A DNA stretch of 64,000 bases from Promethearchaeota archaeon (lineage in GTDB: Archaea; Asgardarchaeota; Lokiarchaeia; Helarchaeales; RDOG01). The notes beneath the pieces were generated by a model. That model ran no database searches and had not been told where the DNA came from. It saw nothing but the letters and a program-made list of their open reading frames with translations. Location: positions 62,001 to 126,000 of the forward strand of contig RDOG01000004.1 in NCBI GenBank assembly GCA_011365055.1. Reading direction: 5' to 3'. The position numbers and the translations under genes are program-made. Shown piece after piece: positions 52,606 to 62,295 of this stretch (positions are counted from its first letter, which is position 1; every line of letters begins with the position of its first letter).

Positions 52606-52743
52606 TTAGTGTTCAAGATCATATGCTGATCTGATCAAAGCACGTTCATTTTTTCTTCCTTTCTTAAGTTTCTTTATGTCTTCATCCATTTCTGGAGGCA
52701 TAAAGTAAGAAGAGGAAGGTGATTTCTTTTTTTTGCCGACCAA
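52606..52743 (-). CDS. Small protein (45 aa) under the second structured leader
   Basis: Translated by eye. TTG 52743 stands eight bases behind AAGGAGGT. The protein begins with a basic run (VGKKKKSPSSS) and has a helical end (DIKKLKKGRKNERALIRS). A ribbon-helix-helix or other DNA-binding mini-protein is possible but not shown. The gene is preceded by the twin of the leader at 26.2 kb, which is the best reason to think it is real and regulated. Confidence 0.55.
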   Translation of the reverse strand: MVGKKKKSPSSSYFMPPEMDEDIKKLKKGRKNERALIRSAYDLEH

Positions 52744-52752
52744 GCAAATCTA

Positions 52753-52873
52753 CCTCCTTATTATATTGGAGGCAAATCGTCATTGGCCGACTCTTCCCTT
52801 TGTCACGGTCACCTAGATCGATGACTCAAGGAATCACCGACCTGGTGATTTGCCTATGCTAGATTGATAGCAA
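52753..52873 (-). promoter_or_regulatory. Structured 5' leader, copy B
   Basis: Read on the minus strand it starts TTGCTAT (52873-52867), downstream of TATA-like TTAAAAAATC (52910-52901). It shows AATCACC/GGTGATT (52850-52832, loop of 5), then GTCATC/GGTGAC (about 52824-52807, one G-U) and finally GCCTCC/GGAGGT (52773-52752), whose 3' arm is the ribosome site of the small gene. The order of blocks and much of the sequence match copy A at 26201-26311, although the genes served are unrelated. The last hairpin differs in sequence but again hides the ribosome site. Confidence 0.7.
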
Positions 52874-53041
52874 TTAATAATAGTAAATGAACATATAAGA
52901 GATTTTTTAAATGAGTAATTATTTTTAAAGATAATTTTTTTAAAAGGGAAAATAAAAAACTTAGTTAATAAGAGAGTTTTTTTAAAAAATACATAAAATA
53001 AAAATCTGAAAATGAAAATTTTTTGTTGAAATAAATTAAAA

Positions 53042-53737
53042 CTATGTAAGGTCTCTTCTCTTCTTTATTTCATCATAAGTATTATTTAAATATTTTATTA
53101 GTTCTTCACTTTCGACATCATTTCTATCAGGATGAAAGATTTCTGCTAATTCCTTATATAAGGAATGTATTTCCTCATTAGTTGATTTTGAATTGACTCT
53201 TTTTTTTCTATGGGTCCTCTTTGCAAGTTCGTTCATGGCTTTATATGGAAATTTTTTATTATTAGGGAGATATAATAGGGGATTCGAAAATGGGCGTTCT
53301 TTTTTTAATTTATTCCTTATTTTATCATGTTTCTTTATTTGATTATACATTTTATTAAATAATTTCAGTTCTTTTGGATATTTACTTAATACATCAATAA
53401 AATCTGGCTTTAATTGAAATACTTTTTCAAACATTTCCTTTGCCAATTCAAAATCATCAAGTTCAAAATATATTTTTCCCAAATAATAAAATGGAATATG
53501 GTGCTTTGTATTCATCTTTAAATATTCTTCAAAACATATTTTGGATTGATTAATTTTCTCAATTTTATAGTTTATTATTCCTAAATAAAACCATGCTTCA
53601 TGACATTTTCCATCTAATTTTATTGCTTTATAAAACTTTTCTCCCGCTTCAAACAAATGACCCTTTTTAAATAATGACTTTCCTACAGAAATAAGTGTCT
53701 CTATATTGTTATGAAAACTTTTAGAATTGTTAACCAT
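53042..53737 (-). CDS. TPR protein with C-terminal J-domain-like segment
   Basis: 231 residues. Three TPR units fill residues about 10-120 (AGEKFYKAIKLDGKCHEAWF, then KICFEEYLKMNTKHHIPFYY). The C-terminus has a J-domain core with the HPDRN motif (about 200-204), the signature that stimulates Hsp70 ATPase. The preceding helices are short and divergent. A co-chaperone role is likely if an Hsp70 partner exists; none is in the window. ATG at 53737, no strong ribosome site. Confidence 0.65.
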   Translation of the reverse strand: MVNNSKSFHNNIETLISVGKSLFKKGHLFEAGEKFYKAIKLDGKCHEAWFYLGIINYKIEKINQSKICFEEYLKMNTKHHIPFYYLGKIYFELDDFELAKEMFEKVFQLKPDFIDVLSKYPKELKLFNKMYNQIKKHDKIRNKLKKERPFSNPLLYLPNNKKFPYKAMNELAKRTHRKKRVNSKSTNEEIHSLYKELAEIFHPDRNDVESEELIKYLNNTYDEIKKRRDLT

Positions 53738-53978
53738 AAAATATTCATCTTTTTTTTTTGAATCCTTTATCTATTTCTAAAAATATTTTAAAATATTCAT
53801 TTATTTATAAATTATCTATAGAAATATGTTATTATATAAACATTTTTCATTTTTGTCGGATAATTTACTCAAATAATATTGAAATATTCAACCAATACTT
53901 GTATATGTTAATGGAGAATTTTAATTCACCTATTACCGCTTCGTATATAATTTTCCAAATAATACAAATAAAAAAAAA

Positions 53979-54473
53979 TTAAATGGATTTTATTTCGTGA
54001 AGATAGTTTGCGTAATTTATGGTAATATTTTGATTAATCTCATCCCTAACGAGCATTAAGATCTTCCCGAGGTTATTTTCACCTTTATTCCTACAAACTC
54101 CCCAATAAGTGTCACCCCATTGGTTTGTTTCTTCTATATATGCATTTCGCGTGGCGAGAAGTTTACGTTTTAAATCCTGATTCTTTAAAAATTTCTGTTT
54201 AACTAATTTCTTCATTATATCAAATTTGATTTCATCCCAATCTTTTCGAATGGGAAATTTTCTAGCTAATCGCTTTGCTTGTCCAGGGGTATTTGAATTT
54301 CTAATAGCGTTTTTATGCTTTTCAGTAACCATTTTTGCAGCTTGATAGGCGTGTTCTACGGTTTTATATTCTTTATCATCATAAATTATAGGAAATTTTA
54401 AGTACCAAAAGTTACTCAACCATCGAAATTTTCCAAAAAATCCGTTAATTGCCTTCATTTTCATTATTATCAT
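53979..54473 (-). CDS. NADAR/YbiA-family protein
   Basis: Up to 164 residues; ATG 54464 is better placed behind GAGATGAT than ATG 54473. The family pattern is clear: FFGKFRWLSNFW, TVEHAYQAAK, NTPGQAKRLARK, DEIKFDIMKKLVKQKF and WGDTYWGVCRNKGENNLGKILM. YbiA/NADAR proteins hydrolyse N-glycosidic bonds in riboflavin intermediates, and some reverse DNA or nucleotide ADP-ribosylation. Key residues (Trp, Glu, Asn of the pocket) appear intact. The substrate here is unknown. Confidence 0.8.
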   Translation of the reverse strand: MIIMKMKAINGFFGKFRWLSNFWYLKFPIIYDDKEYKTVEHAYQAAKMVTEKHKNAIRNSNTPGQAKRLARKFPIRKDWDEIKFDIMKKLVKQKFLKNQDLKRKLLATRNAYIEETNQWGDTYWGVCRNKGENNLGKILMLVRDEINQNITINYANYLHEIKSI

Positions 54474-54701
54474 CTCATTTACTCAAAAAAACAAAAAATC
54501 AATGAATAATTAAGAAATAATTTCAACCGTTTTTTAAATAAGTAATTTTTCTTAATTCATGCAGGATTTATTCCTAAGGACTATTTATATTTCAAAAAAG
54601 AAAGCATACAATAAAAATACATGAATATTAAACAAATATTTCATTTTAAAAAAATTAAAAAAAAAAGATAGAAATAAATAATTATACATAATCTTATATT
54701 T

Positions 54702-55169
54702 TTATACTTCTGCCCTTAATTCAACTCGTTCATCATACCATTCGATTTCTGTTGGAGGACACTGCGATTTACATCGATATCTAATTATGGTTTCAACTTG
54801 AGTTCCATCAGCTCTTTTTGTAGCTCCACTTTCTGCGGCTTCGAAGTAATAAACAGGGGTATCGTATTCTTTAAAGCAGACCTTTGGATTTATCACATCA
54901 TCTTGTAGATATTCCGTATCATCTCGTGTTAATACGTCAATGATGTCAAAACATTCATCTTTACCCCTAGGATCCAAGATCGCAATTCGTTCGATATCCG
55001 TGTCTCCAAATATTTCTTCATCATTAAGGTAATTGATTATTGAATCCAGTTCTTCATTATTTAAGCTGACTATCCGAGTTCCATCAATGTATTCCAGAAT
55101 ATGAACATCTGAATAGTTCAAAGTGCTGGTTAAAAGATCGTAAAGACCTTCCATTATTAATTTAAACAT
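54702..55169 (-). CDS. Hypothetical acidic protein (155 aa)
   Basis: ATG 55169 behind GTGGGATGAAAGT. Acidic, mixed alpha/beta, with three cysteines late in the chain (CFKEYDTP, CKSQCPP). Last gene of a block with the clamp-like gene and two unknowns. No family recognised. Confidence 0.55.
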   Translation of the reverse strand: MFKLIMEGLYDLLTSTLNYSDVHILEYIDGTRIVSLNNEELDSIINYLNDEEIFGDTDIERIAILDPRGKDECFDIIDVLTRDDTEYLQDDVINPKVCFKEYDTPVYYFEAAESGATKRADGTQVETIIRYRCKSQCPPTEIEWYDERVELRAEV

Positions 55170-55187
55170 ACTTTCATCCCACTGATT

Positions 55188-55547
55188 CTATCTTGCACCC
55201 ATATCTACAATTTTTTGATGGTCAAATTCATTCCAAATTTGTATAATATCATCAGTTGCAGGATTTCTTCCTTGAAATTTCACTTTTAATTTGTCATTAT
55301 TAGAATTACATCCACAAGGTAAAGCTACTTTAATATCCTCGCAGCTTTCTCCATCCTTAAAATCTCGCTTAAATACGCCTCTAAATACTTGACCATCGTG
55401 ATCTGGTTCAAATCTTATAATCTCAACTTTTAGATCTAAATTTTTATTTGATATAAGGGTTAATTTCCACGTGCATTCCGTTTCAGATTCATTATTGGAA
55501 TATACACTTACTTTTAATGTATCAGGTGCTTTTAACTTAATTTTCAA
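55188..55547 (-). CDS. Hypothetical beta-rich protein (119 aa)
   Basis: Short strands alternate with polar loops, and a CGCNSNN stretch sits near residue 80. It starts 29 bases after the clamp-like gene and ends 18 before the next start, so the three are probably co-transcribed. Its link to the clamp is by position only. Confidence 0.5.
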   Translation of the reverse strand: MKIKLKAPDTLKVSVYSNNESETECTWKLTLISNKNLDLKVEIIRFEPDHDGQVFRGVFKRDFKDGESCEDIKVALPCGCNSNNDKLKVKFQGRNPATDDIIQIWNEFDHQKIVDMGAR

Positions 55548-55576
55548 TTTTTTGCCTCAGTTTTAATTTTAATATT

Positions 55577-56512
55577 CTAATCTAAGTCTTCTAATTCGTC
55601 CAAATCATCGTCAAGATCATCGAAATCTTCTTCAAGTTCATCATCTTCCTCATCATCATTGAGGGTAGAGGGGGCTAATATATACTTAAATTTAATACCG
55701 CTTTTTTCATTCTTAATTAATAAGGGAGTATAATTTCCAAAGCAAAGTTCCAAGATTTCATTATTTTGAAAGTAACCATCTTTTATCGGAATAAATCGGG
55801 TTAAGAAATTTAAATTGTATAGTTTCGAAGAAATATCTGAAGAAACTATAGATTGGTCCTCTAAACTAATAGTTTTAGTTACCGAATCCTTTTTTTCTTT
55901 AGTACAAGCATTTTTGTTGGAAAAAATTGCCATTTCGGAATCTTTTTTATTTAATCTAAATAAAACCGCTTCAAAATTATATGATTTAAGTTCATTCAAT
56001 TCATTTTTTAAAGATGATGAATTTAAGTATGCTTTATGAGAAAGGTCTAAAGTTTTTTCATCGACTTTTTTATCAATATAATCATAATCATCATGTGAAA
56101 GGATATATGTTCCATTTTCATATTTAATCGATATCGAATCTTCGGAATTATATTCTATGATTAAATCAGTCTTTTTATTCTTTGGAAGTTTTAGAATTTT
56201 TAGAAAATTTAAATTAGCATTTTTTTTATTGTTAATTTCAAGTGGAATTTCCATTTCGTTGTTAATTTCAAATTCATCAAAGTTTTCCTTCAATAATTCG
56301 AATTCAAGATAGCAACTTTTTGTTGGATCAACTTCATTAAAAGCAAGGGATTTCTCATTTAACCTTAATTTTACAGTGCTTTTAAAATTATTTAGAATCC
56401 TAAGTGCCTTTATAAATTTTATTAATACTTGCCCTGATAAAGTTAATTTAAAATATTTTTCTTTTTTTGGTATAGATACATTATTTGAATGAATATCTAT
56501 TGATTGAGACAT
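55577..56512 (-). CDS. Divergent PCNA-like sliding clamp
   Basis: 311 residues with two-domain clamp features: helix LIKFIKALRIL at about 30-40, the strand block VKLRLNEKSLAFNEVDPTKSCYLEFEL (about 46-72, consensus ...EVDPSHVALVDL), and an inter-domain segment (LKLPKNKKTDLIIEYN). A very acidic tail follows (DDEEDDELEEDFDDLDDDLD), absent from usual PCNA. A clamp ring would tether polymerases or nucleases to DNA. The sequence is far from canonical PCNA and may belong to a plasmid or virus. Preceded by a 314-residue unknown gene and followed by two small unknowns on the same strand. Confidence 0.6.
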   Translation of the reverse strand: MSQSIDIHSNNVSIPKKEKYFKLTLSGQVLIKFIKALRILNNFKSTVKLRLNEKSLAFNEVDPTKSCYLEFELLKENFDEFEINNEMEIPLEINNKKNANLNFLKILKLPKNKKTDLIIEYNSEDSISIKYENGTYILSHDDYDYIDKKVDEKTLDLSHKAYLNSSSLKNELNELKSYNFEAVLFRLNKKDSEMAIFSNKNACTKEKKDSVTKTISLEDQSIVSSDISSKLYNLNFLTRFIPIKDGYFQNNEILELCFGNYTPLLIKNEKSGIKFKYILAPSTLNDDEEDDELEEDFDDLDDDLDELEDLD

Positions 56513-56582
56513 GTTTACTTCACCTTTTTCTTATTAAAAATAAAATTATTTAATTTTTAGAAGATTTTTTATGTTAAAATCA

Positions 56583-57515
56583 TCAATTCTGTTGAAGTAG
56601 TCGGTAAATCTTGTTATTTGGGAGGCTTTGGAAAACAAATATTGAATGATCCGCACTAGGATTCATCCCATCTTGAAGCTTGAAAACCTGGCCAATAATA
56701 TTTTTTCCCATTGAAATAAATGTAGAATGTTCATCTACATCACCATATTTAAGAATTTGAGGACTAACTCCTTCAATTACACCTATCTGAATCAAAGCAT
56801 TGATTTCATTTAACTTTTCAATTGGTGCGTTTTCTAATTTAGCTAATTGGTAGATAAGCTTGTAATATTTTTTCAAATAGATGTTGGGGGATTGAATAAA
56901 TTGAATTTCGTTATAAAAAAAATCCATCCATTTATTGAACTCTGAAAAAACATTTTTATTGACCATGGAAACAAATTTAATTACGTTGATATCCAGCAAG
57001 GATTCGTTTACCGTTTTCCTCCGATATTCAAAAACATCCTTTTTTGTCTTGATGTAAGCGATTCTAGCTATTTTTCCCAATTGGCTTTTAAAATCCCTTT
57101 TTCGATCACATTCATTAGCAATATCCATTGATGTATAATCAACAGCTCTTACAATGCCGGTTTTGATTTTTTCATCCACTTTTTTCAAAAATAATACGAG
57201 CCCAAGTACTTTTCTGGCAATTTTTTCATCAATATATTGTGTTATTTCATTCAGGAACCATTTTTTATTGAAAATCCAAATTGTATTTTTGTAAAAACTT
57301 TCGAATTCATATATTGAAATTTTATCCAATTCATCGTCATTTCCATAATCTAAAATAGATTCGTTACAAATTGCTAATCGATGTGTTGAGCGCAAGCCAT
57401 TTACAGCAATAATAGCTTCAATGTGGAATATTTCTTTTGATAGATTTTCTATTATTTTTAATATGTTTATTAACTCATTTGTAGATATTTCTACAAATTC
57501 GGATTTTTTTATCAT
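56583..57515 (-). CDS. Hypothetical protein (310 aa) upstream of the clamp gene
   Basis: ATG 57515 has GGTGAT four bases upstream; the longer frame from 57527 includes that site. Helix-rich middle, small beta N-terminal part, no known motif. It may share an operon with the clamp-like gene (70 bases apart), perhaps as a clamp partner; this is only a guess by position. Confidence 0.5.
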   Translation of the reverse strand: MIKKSEFVEISTNELINILKIIENLSKEIFHIEAIIAVNGLRSTHRLAICNESILDYGNDDELDKISIYEFESFYKNTIWIFNKKWFLNEITQYIDEKIARKVLGLVLFLKKVDEKIKTGIVRAVDYTSMDIANECDRKRDFKSQLGKIARIAYIKTKKDVFEYRRKTVNESLLDINVIKFVSMVNKNVFSEFNKWMDFFYNEIQFIQSPNIYLKKYYKLIYQLAKLENAPIEKLNEINALIQIGVIEGVSPQILKYGDVDEHSTFISMGKNIIGQVFKLQDGMNPSADHSIFVFQSLPNNKIYRLLQQN

Positions 57516-57527
57516 ATCTATCACCAT

Positions 57528-57840
57528 TTTAGTAATGATTAATTTTTATTTCCATCCTTTTTCCAATGAATTAAAAAATCATCATTCTTACAATATAAAC
57601 ACCAAAATAAATCAGGAAATTATGATATACTATTTAACTAAATTTTTATATCAGTTATTTTTTTTGAAATGAGCAGAATATATTATTAAATTAATCTAAA
57701 TTCTATCTAAAGATAAATAAAAAAGAAATAAGAAAAAGTGACAAGGAAGTTCAATGAGATATTATCATATATATTCTTAATTAACAATAATTTCTAACTT
57801 TTTATGTTCTGTACCCAAATATTGGCTAAAAAATAAAAAA
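57528..57840. other. AT-rich intergenic region
   Basis: About 310 bases with no supported gene. T-runs at 57655-57665 may be part of a terminator; otherwise nothing recognisable. Confidence 0.45.
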
Positions 57841-58143
57841 TTAAGATTTAATCAAGGCGTTAAAAAACTTTTCTGCATCTTTTTTAAACGATTCCCGTAT
57901 CTTTCCAGAGTTTAAAGCCTCATAGAAAATCTTTAGCTCACTATTGTTTTTATTATCAAGTATTAAATTATATAATGAATTAATTAAAGCAACCTCACTA
58001 GCATTCAAGTTATAATTAATCCCACTTTTTTCATTCCAGACTTCCTGCCACCAATTCCAAAAATCGTCTTTTATCATTTTGTCCCGTTTTTGCAAACCAT
58101 AATTTTTAATATCTTTCTGTTTATCAGAATTAATATAATTCAC
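57841..58143 (-). CDS. Hypothetical helical protein (100 aa)
   Basis: ATG 58143 behind AATCGAGGTGAATT, a good ribosome site. Charged, helical; WNWWQEVW near 28-35 is a distinctive tryptophan cluster. No family recognised. Confidence 0.55.
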   Translation of the reverse strand: MNYINSDKQKDIKNYGLQKRDKMIKDDFWNWWQEVWNEKSGINYNLNASEVALINSLYNLILDNKNNSELKIFYEALNSGKIRESFKKDAEKFFNALIKS

Positions 58144-58397
58144 CTCGATTTTCTTCTTTTATTGTGGATTATTGTATTCCCCTATAAAAATTCCGTAATT
58201 TTTCATTTTTATTTCCCTAATCCTTTCAATATTTTATATGATATTATATTTTCGTAAATATTCTTTCGATAGCACCCTGCAATTTAAACATTGATTCATT
58301 TTTTGTCCACAAAGAATATTACAAATAAAATTTTTTGTATAGAAATTATAGATATTACACAAACCAATGTTACTCATTTTGTTACATCACGGTTTTC

Positions 58398-58796
58398 TTA
58401 TTTATTTTTTAAAACTAATGGATTTGCCTCACAAATTTCTTCTTTAATACCATTATTCCATTCATCAACTGAAGATGGCATACATTTTGATGAATGTGTC
58501 TTTTCATAAATGGGTGAATTCCAATAGAATTTTTTTGATTTGATATCAAAAAATGCTCTTTCTTTCACTTTGTTAACGCCCTTAATAACATCAACAATAT
58601 AGAGAATTTTATATCTTCCATTTTCAGCAGGGAATGGAGACATTATGGCAATCCTTGGTAAATTTCTAATATCATATGTTTCTAAAAGAAATTTTTCAAT
58701 ACCTTCACTATCAGTTTTAGAAATTCTCGGTATTTTATAAGAAATTGATTCGGGAATGATAATTCTACTATCTTTTAATAAGGATTCACTACTCAT
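58398..58796 (-). CDS. Hypothetical protein (132 aa)
   Basis: ATG 58796 with AAAGAGGTTGATATAA upstream. Mixed alpha/beta; a strand block RIAIMSPFP...YKILYIVDVI and a late CMPSS. No motif recognised. Confidence 0.55.
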   Translation of the reverse strand: MSSESLLKDSRIIIPESISYKIPRISKTDSEGIEKFLLETYDIRNLPRIAIMSPFPAENGRYKILYIVDVIKGVNKVKERAFFDIKSKKFYWNSPIYEKTHSSKCMPSSVDEWNNGIKEEICEANPLVLKNK

Positions 58797-59453
58797 TTAT
58801 ATCAACCTCTTTTGATTCTTTTTTAATTAACATATAAAATCCAATCTTATCCTAGTTATTAGAATTAATTTTGAATATTATTTAATTGCATGGCTAATTG
58901 TCAATTACTTATTTTTTATCCACTTCCTTGTCTCTTTACCAATGAATCTTTAAAAAGCAAAAATATCACAAAATAAAACACCAGGATAAATACTTATTAT
59001 TTTCAATAAAATTGGATTTTTATATTGGTTATTCGAATGAAATCATAATCACGTTTTTCTTTTATCTTAATTCAATTAATAATTGGTAATTATTATAGCA
59101 CCTTATGAAAATTTTATCCAAGTATTTGTTAATGTTTTTTAATTTATACCAGAAAAGAAAAACTTCTTCGATTTTAGATTTTATTTTGTAATGAAGTTTC
59201 ATAATTTTCTTTATTTAGAAAATAACTCATTTAAAAATTTAAAAGAAAAACACGTTAGTCATTAGATTTTTTGGAGGTTTTCTTTGTAACATAGAAAATT
59301 CTAATTTCATTGGCAAAAAGAGAAAAATTAGACAAATTATAACATTAAGGACTTCGAATTGATTTAAATAAACGCTTTTACACACGATTGATAAGCCTTT
59401 AAATTATCTAATTAAATTTAGACGATTAAAATTAACATTGAGATGAAAAAATA
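58797..59453. other. Long AT-rich divergent intergenic region
   Basis: About 660 bases between divergent genes. A strong TTGGAGGT site at 59271 leads only into a stop (TTTGTAA). I see TATA-like runs but no gene, hairpin longer than 6 bp or direct repeat I would support. Confidence 0.45.
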
Positions 59454-61169
59454 ATGAGTCACGTGGATTTTCCATCCTTCAAATCATCAAAATTCTCTTC
59501 TGAACAGAATATATCTTACAGTGACGCAGAAAATATTTTTTTAGAATCAAGGGAAAAGATTTTAGATCATTTTTCAAAATTTGATAATTGGGAACAATAT
59601 AAAAATGAACATTTATCAAAAGAATCAACAAGATTTGATAAAAAGTATTGTTTAGAGCAGATAATTGAGAAATTTAAAACATTTATATATGACGAATTCT
59701 TCTCTAAATATCCATGGTTAACAAAATTCTCGCCTCGATATCAAAAAAGATATTCGGAATTGCTTTCTGAATTACAATATCATAACCATGATAAACCCAT
59801 CATCTTACAATCTCGCCATGGAAAAAGTAAAGTTGAATTGAATTTATTTAACATTACTGAAGAGGAACTTTGGTATCCCAATATAAAGATAATATATGCG
59901 TGTCATTCTGCAGATCACAGCAAAGCTCCAGTTTTAATGTATAAGGATCACCCAGATTTTATTAATCATCAATTAATATTTCATCAAGAACCACTTCAAG
60001 CACATCCAGGAGATCGAGAATACACTACTTATTATGCTTTAGAATTAGGACTTCCCTTATTGATAGGAAAGAGATTGGAGAACCTGGCTTTTTTCTTACA
60101 AAGAAATGGCGTACCAAAGAAAATAAAAGATAGTAGATGGTGTACTGATAGATATAAATTTGCAGTTTCAAAATTGGTTTATGAGAGATATTTTTTCCCC
60201 TGGAAATATAAATTAACGAAAAAGGAAATAGCCAAGTATTGGAATGATGCATGTAAGAAGATTGGAACCAAGTGTGAAAATAAAGAATATTGTACCAATA
60301 AATGCGAACTAAGATCTAAATCCAGCTTTTCCAAACAAGACCTAATAAATTTTGTTGAGAAGAATATAAAAAAATACGGCTTAAAGCCACCAAATAAAAC
60401 TAATTATGAGCGAAGTACCTTGATTTTTCCCATTAATACGTGGAATTTTTGGAAACAGTGTTGGGAATCAACTAAAATTTCTCCATTCATGGAATTAAAT
60501 GATAAAAAACAAGAAAAAATTCCAAAGTATCCAAAATATTACAAAATTTATGGGGAAATCGATAAAGACGGAGCAGAAAGAATAGCAAAATTAAATGAAG
60601 GTCGGAGAATGAAGATCGTTACATTTTTTTTAGAAGCGGAGAAAAGTTTTAGTCCCAATAATATCATTCAAATGTTGGGAATTGCTCAGTATCAAAGCAG
60701 TAGCAGGGCAAAAATGAATCCAAATATTAAATTACATCCAATTTCTCGGAAAACTTCAAAATTCTTCATTTTTCAATACCTACCAATTCATGGCTTTAAT
60801 TATAAGGAAATTTCAGAATTAATTAATAGCTCAGGATTAAGGGAATTTCCTTATAATATTGAATATGATTCTAATCCGAAAGACCAAAAACAAGTCAGAA
60901 CAACAGAAATTAGATATGGGTGTATTTGGTGTCCGTTTAAAGATGGTTCTTATTATCTAACATTAAAAAAGAAATTTCCTATAGGTTATTTTTATTGTCA
61001 CCTTTTAAGGACCATTGCTTCAGCAAAATCTATTATAAGTAGCCTGAAGGAAAAAAAAGAATTGACTGAAAACGATTTAACTTTTCATGAAATTCCAATT
61101 AAAGAATATTTTTGGTGGGATTCGGAACATACTCCAAAAAATAGGCCTGAATGGGAATGTATAATGTAG
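59454..61169 (+). CDS. PAPS-reductase-like (PP-loop family) protein, degenerate loop
   Basis: 571 residues. The core resembles PAPS reductase/DndC-type adenylating enzymes: strand IILQSRHGKSKVEL at about 116-129 in the place of the SGGKDS PP-loop, then strand IKIIYACHS, and SRWCTDRYKF at 228-236 like the family RxCT...K motif. Four cysteines lie near 268-282, and GCIWCPF near 487 may bind metal. The PP-loop is degenerate (SRHGKS), so normal ATP pyrophosphatase chemistry may be lost. Relatives act in sulfur transfer and in phosphorothioate or other DNA-modification and defence systems. No dnd partners are in view. Role uncertain. Confidence 0.5.
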   Translation: MSHVDFPSFKSSKFSSEQNISYSDAENIFLESREKILDHFSKFDNWEQYKNEHLSKESTRFDKKYCLEQIIEKFKTFIYDEFFSKYPWLTKFSPRYQKRYSELLSELQYHNHDKPIILQSRHGKSKVELNLFNITEEELWYPNIKIIYACHSADHSKAPVLMYKDHPDFINHQLIFHQEPLQAHPGDREYTTYYALELGLPLLIGKRLENLAFFLQRNGVPKKIKDSRWCTDRYKFAVSKLVYERYFFPWKYKLTKKEIAKYWNDACKKIGTKCENKEYCTNKCELRSKSSFSKQDLINFVEKNIKKYGLKPPNKTNYERSTLIFPINTWNFWKQCWESTKISPFMELNDKKQEKIPKYPKYYKIYGEIDKDGAERIAKLNEGRRMKIVTFFLEAEKSFSPNNIIQMLGIAQYQSSSRAKMNPNIKLHPISRKTSKFFIFQYLPIHGFNYKEISELINSSGLREFPYNIEYDSNPKDQKQVRTTEIRYGCIWCPFKDGSYYLTLKKKFPIGYFYCHLLRTIASAKSIISSLKEKKELTENDLTFHEIPIKEYFWWDSEHTPKNRPEWECIM

Positions 61170-61190
61170 TGAGAAAAAGGAGAACTAATA

Positions 61191-61733
61191 ATGTATTCAA
61201 TAAAGATAATAAAAAACAATCAAGATAAATCATGCGATTATAAAGAAGGAATAAATCCTCTAATATTATGCAAAAAATTTCTAATTAATTCACAAGGCAT
61301 TGTTAGAGAAAACTGCGTCTGGACTAATAAGGGATTATTCTGTATGGACCATGAAAAATTCCTAAATTATGGAAATTTGATTATCAAAGAGATTTTTTAT
61401 AAAGATCAACAAATTTCAATTGATCATCCACTTTTTTCCATCATGAAAATTAATGAAATCGGTCAGAAAAAAGTGATCAATCAAGAGGGAAAAAGCATGA
61501 ATGATGGGGTATCAATTGAATTTAGACTTTCAAGTAACATTTCCGAAAATGAAATTACAAAAGAAATGATTGAAAATGAATGTAACCGGGAAGAGGCTAT
61601 AAAATCAATAAGTGACAGGCAAAAACTCTTTTGGTTAGACGATATTTTCAAAATAATCGTTGATGAGAAAAAAATTGACAATTATATTAAAATCTTTGAT
61701 AAATTAAAACGAAAAAAAATATCTTTAATTTAA
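61191..61733 (+). CDS. Hypothetical protein in operon with the PAPS-reductase-like gene
   Basis: 180 residues. ATG 61191 behind AAAAGGAGAACTAATA. Beta-rich N-terminal half and a helical, charged C-terminal half; no known motif. It begins 21 bases after the previous stop, so the two are probably co-expressed. Confidence 0.55.
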   Translation: MYSIKIIKNNQDKSCDYKEGINPLILCKKFLINSQGIVRENCVWTNKGLFCMDHEKFLNYGNLIIKEIFYKDQQISIDHPLFSIMKINEIGQKKVINQEGKSMNDGVSIEFRLSSNISENEITKEMIENECNREEAIKSISDRQKLFWLDDIFKIIVDEKKIDNYIKIFDKLKRKKISLI

Positions 61734-61849
61734 ACCAACATGCAAATAAAACTAAATATTTTTCTCTTTTTTTATTTATTTTTATAATTTTGATCTACTG
61801 GCAAGAATTTTTTCTATTTTTTAGGAAAATGTGGGTTCCGTATTGACTT

Positions 61850-61870
61850 TTCGCCTATTTTGATGGCGAA
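61850..61870. repeat. Short hairpin between genes
   Basis: TTCGCC (61850-61855) and GGCGAA (61865-61870) form a 6-bp stem with a nine-base loop, the only G+C-rich spot in this 190-base gap. Possible terminator or leader element. Confidence 0.3.
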
Positions 61871-61929
61871 TCCTTAATTTTTAATGCTTTTAAAAAAAAA
61901 CTCCTTTAAAAACCTAAAATAATTAATTT

Positions 61930-62139
61930 TTGGTGATAAAAATTTCAGAATCAGTAACATTAATTATTGAGACAATGGAAAAATATGCCCTTTTAATAGA
62001 GAATAGAGACAAAATTCCTCAAAATCTTTCAAGGAACATAGATTTCAATAAATTGGAAACGATATCTTTAGAAAAACTCAATGAATTAATCAAAAATCCT
62101 AAATTACTTGAAGACTTTATAATAAAAAATAATCTATAA
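61930..62139 (+). CDS. Small helical protein, start codon unclear
   Basis: Up to 69 residues. TTG 61930 and GTG 61933 overlap the GGTGAT ribosome site itself. In other genes here that site is followed by AAAA and an ATG; here the same place holds ATT (61942), in frame, which may be the real start. Charged, helical, no motif. Confidence 0.4.
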   Translation: MVIKISESVTLIIETMEKYALLIENRDKIPQNLSRNIDFNKLETISLEKLNELIKNPKLLEDFIIKNNL

Positions 62140-62295
62140 TATTTTATTTTTTTATTAAATCTTGATTTATTTAATCTTTAATCATATTAAATAAATAAAT
62201 AATTACTTGTTGTAGAAGAATTTTTTAAATGTTTGAACAATTTTTAATATAACAAAGATTTTTAATATAACAAAGGAATTTATGGAGGATTATAA

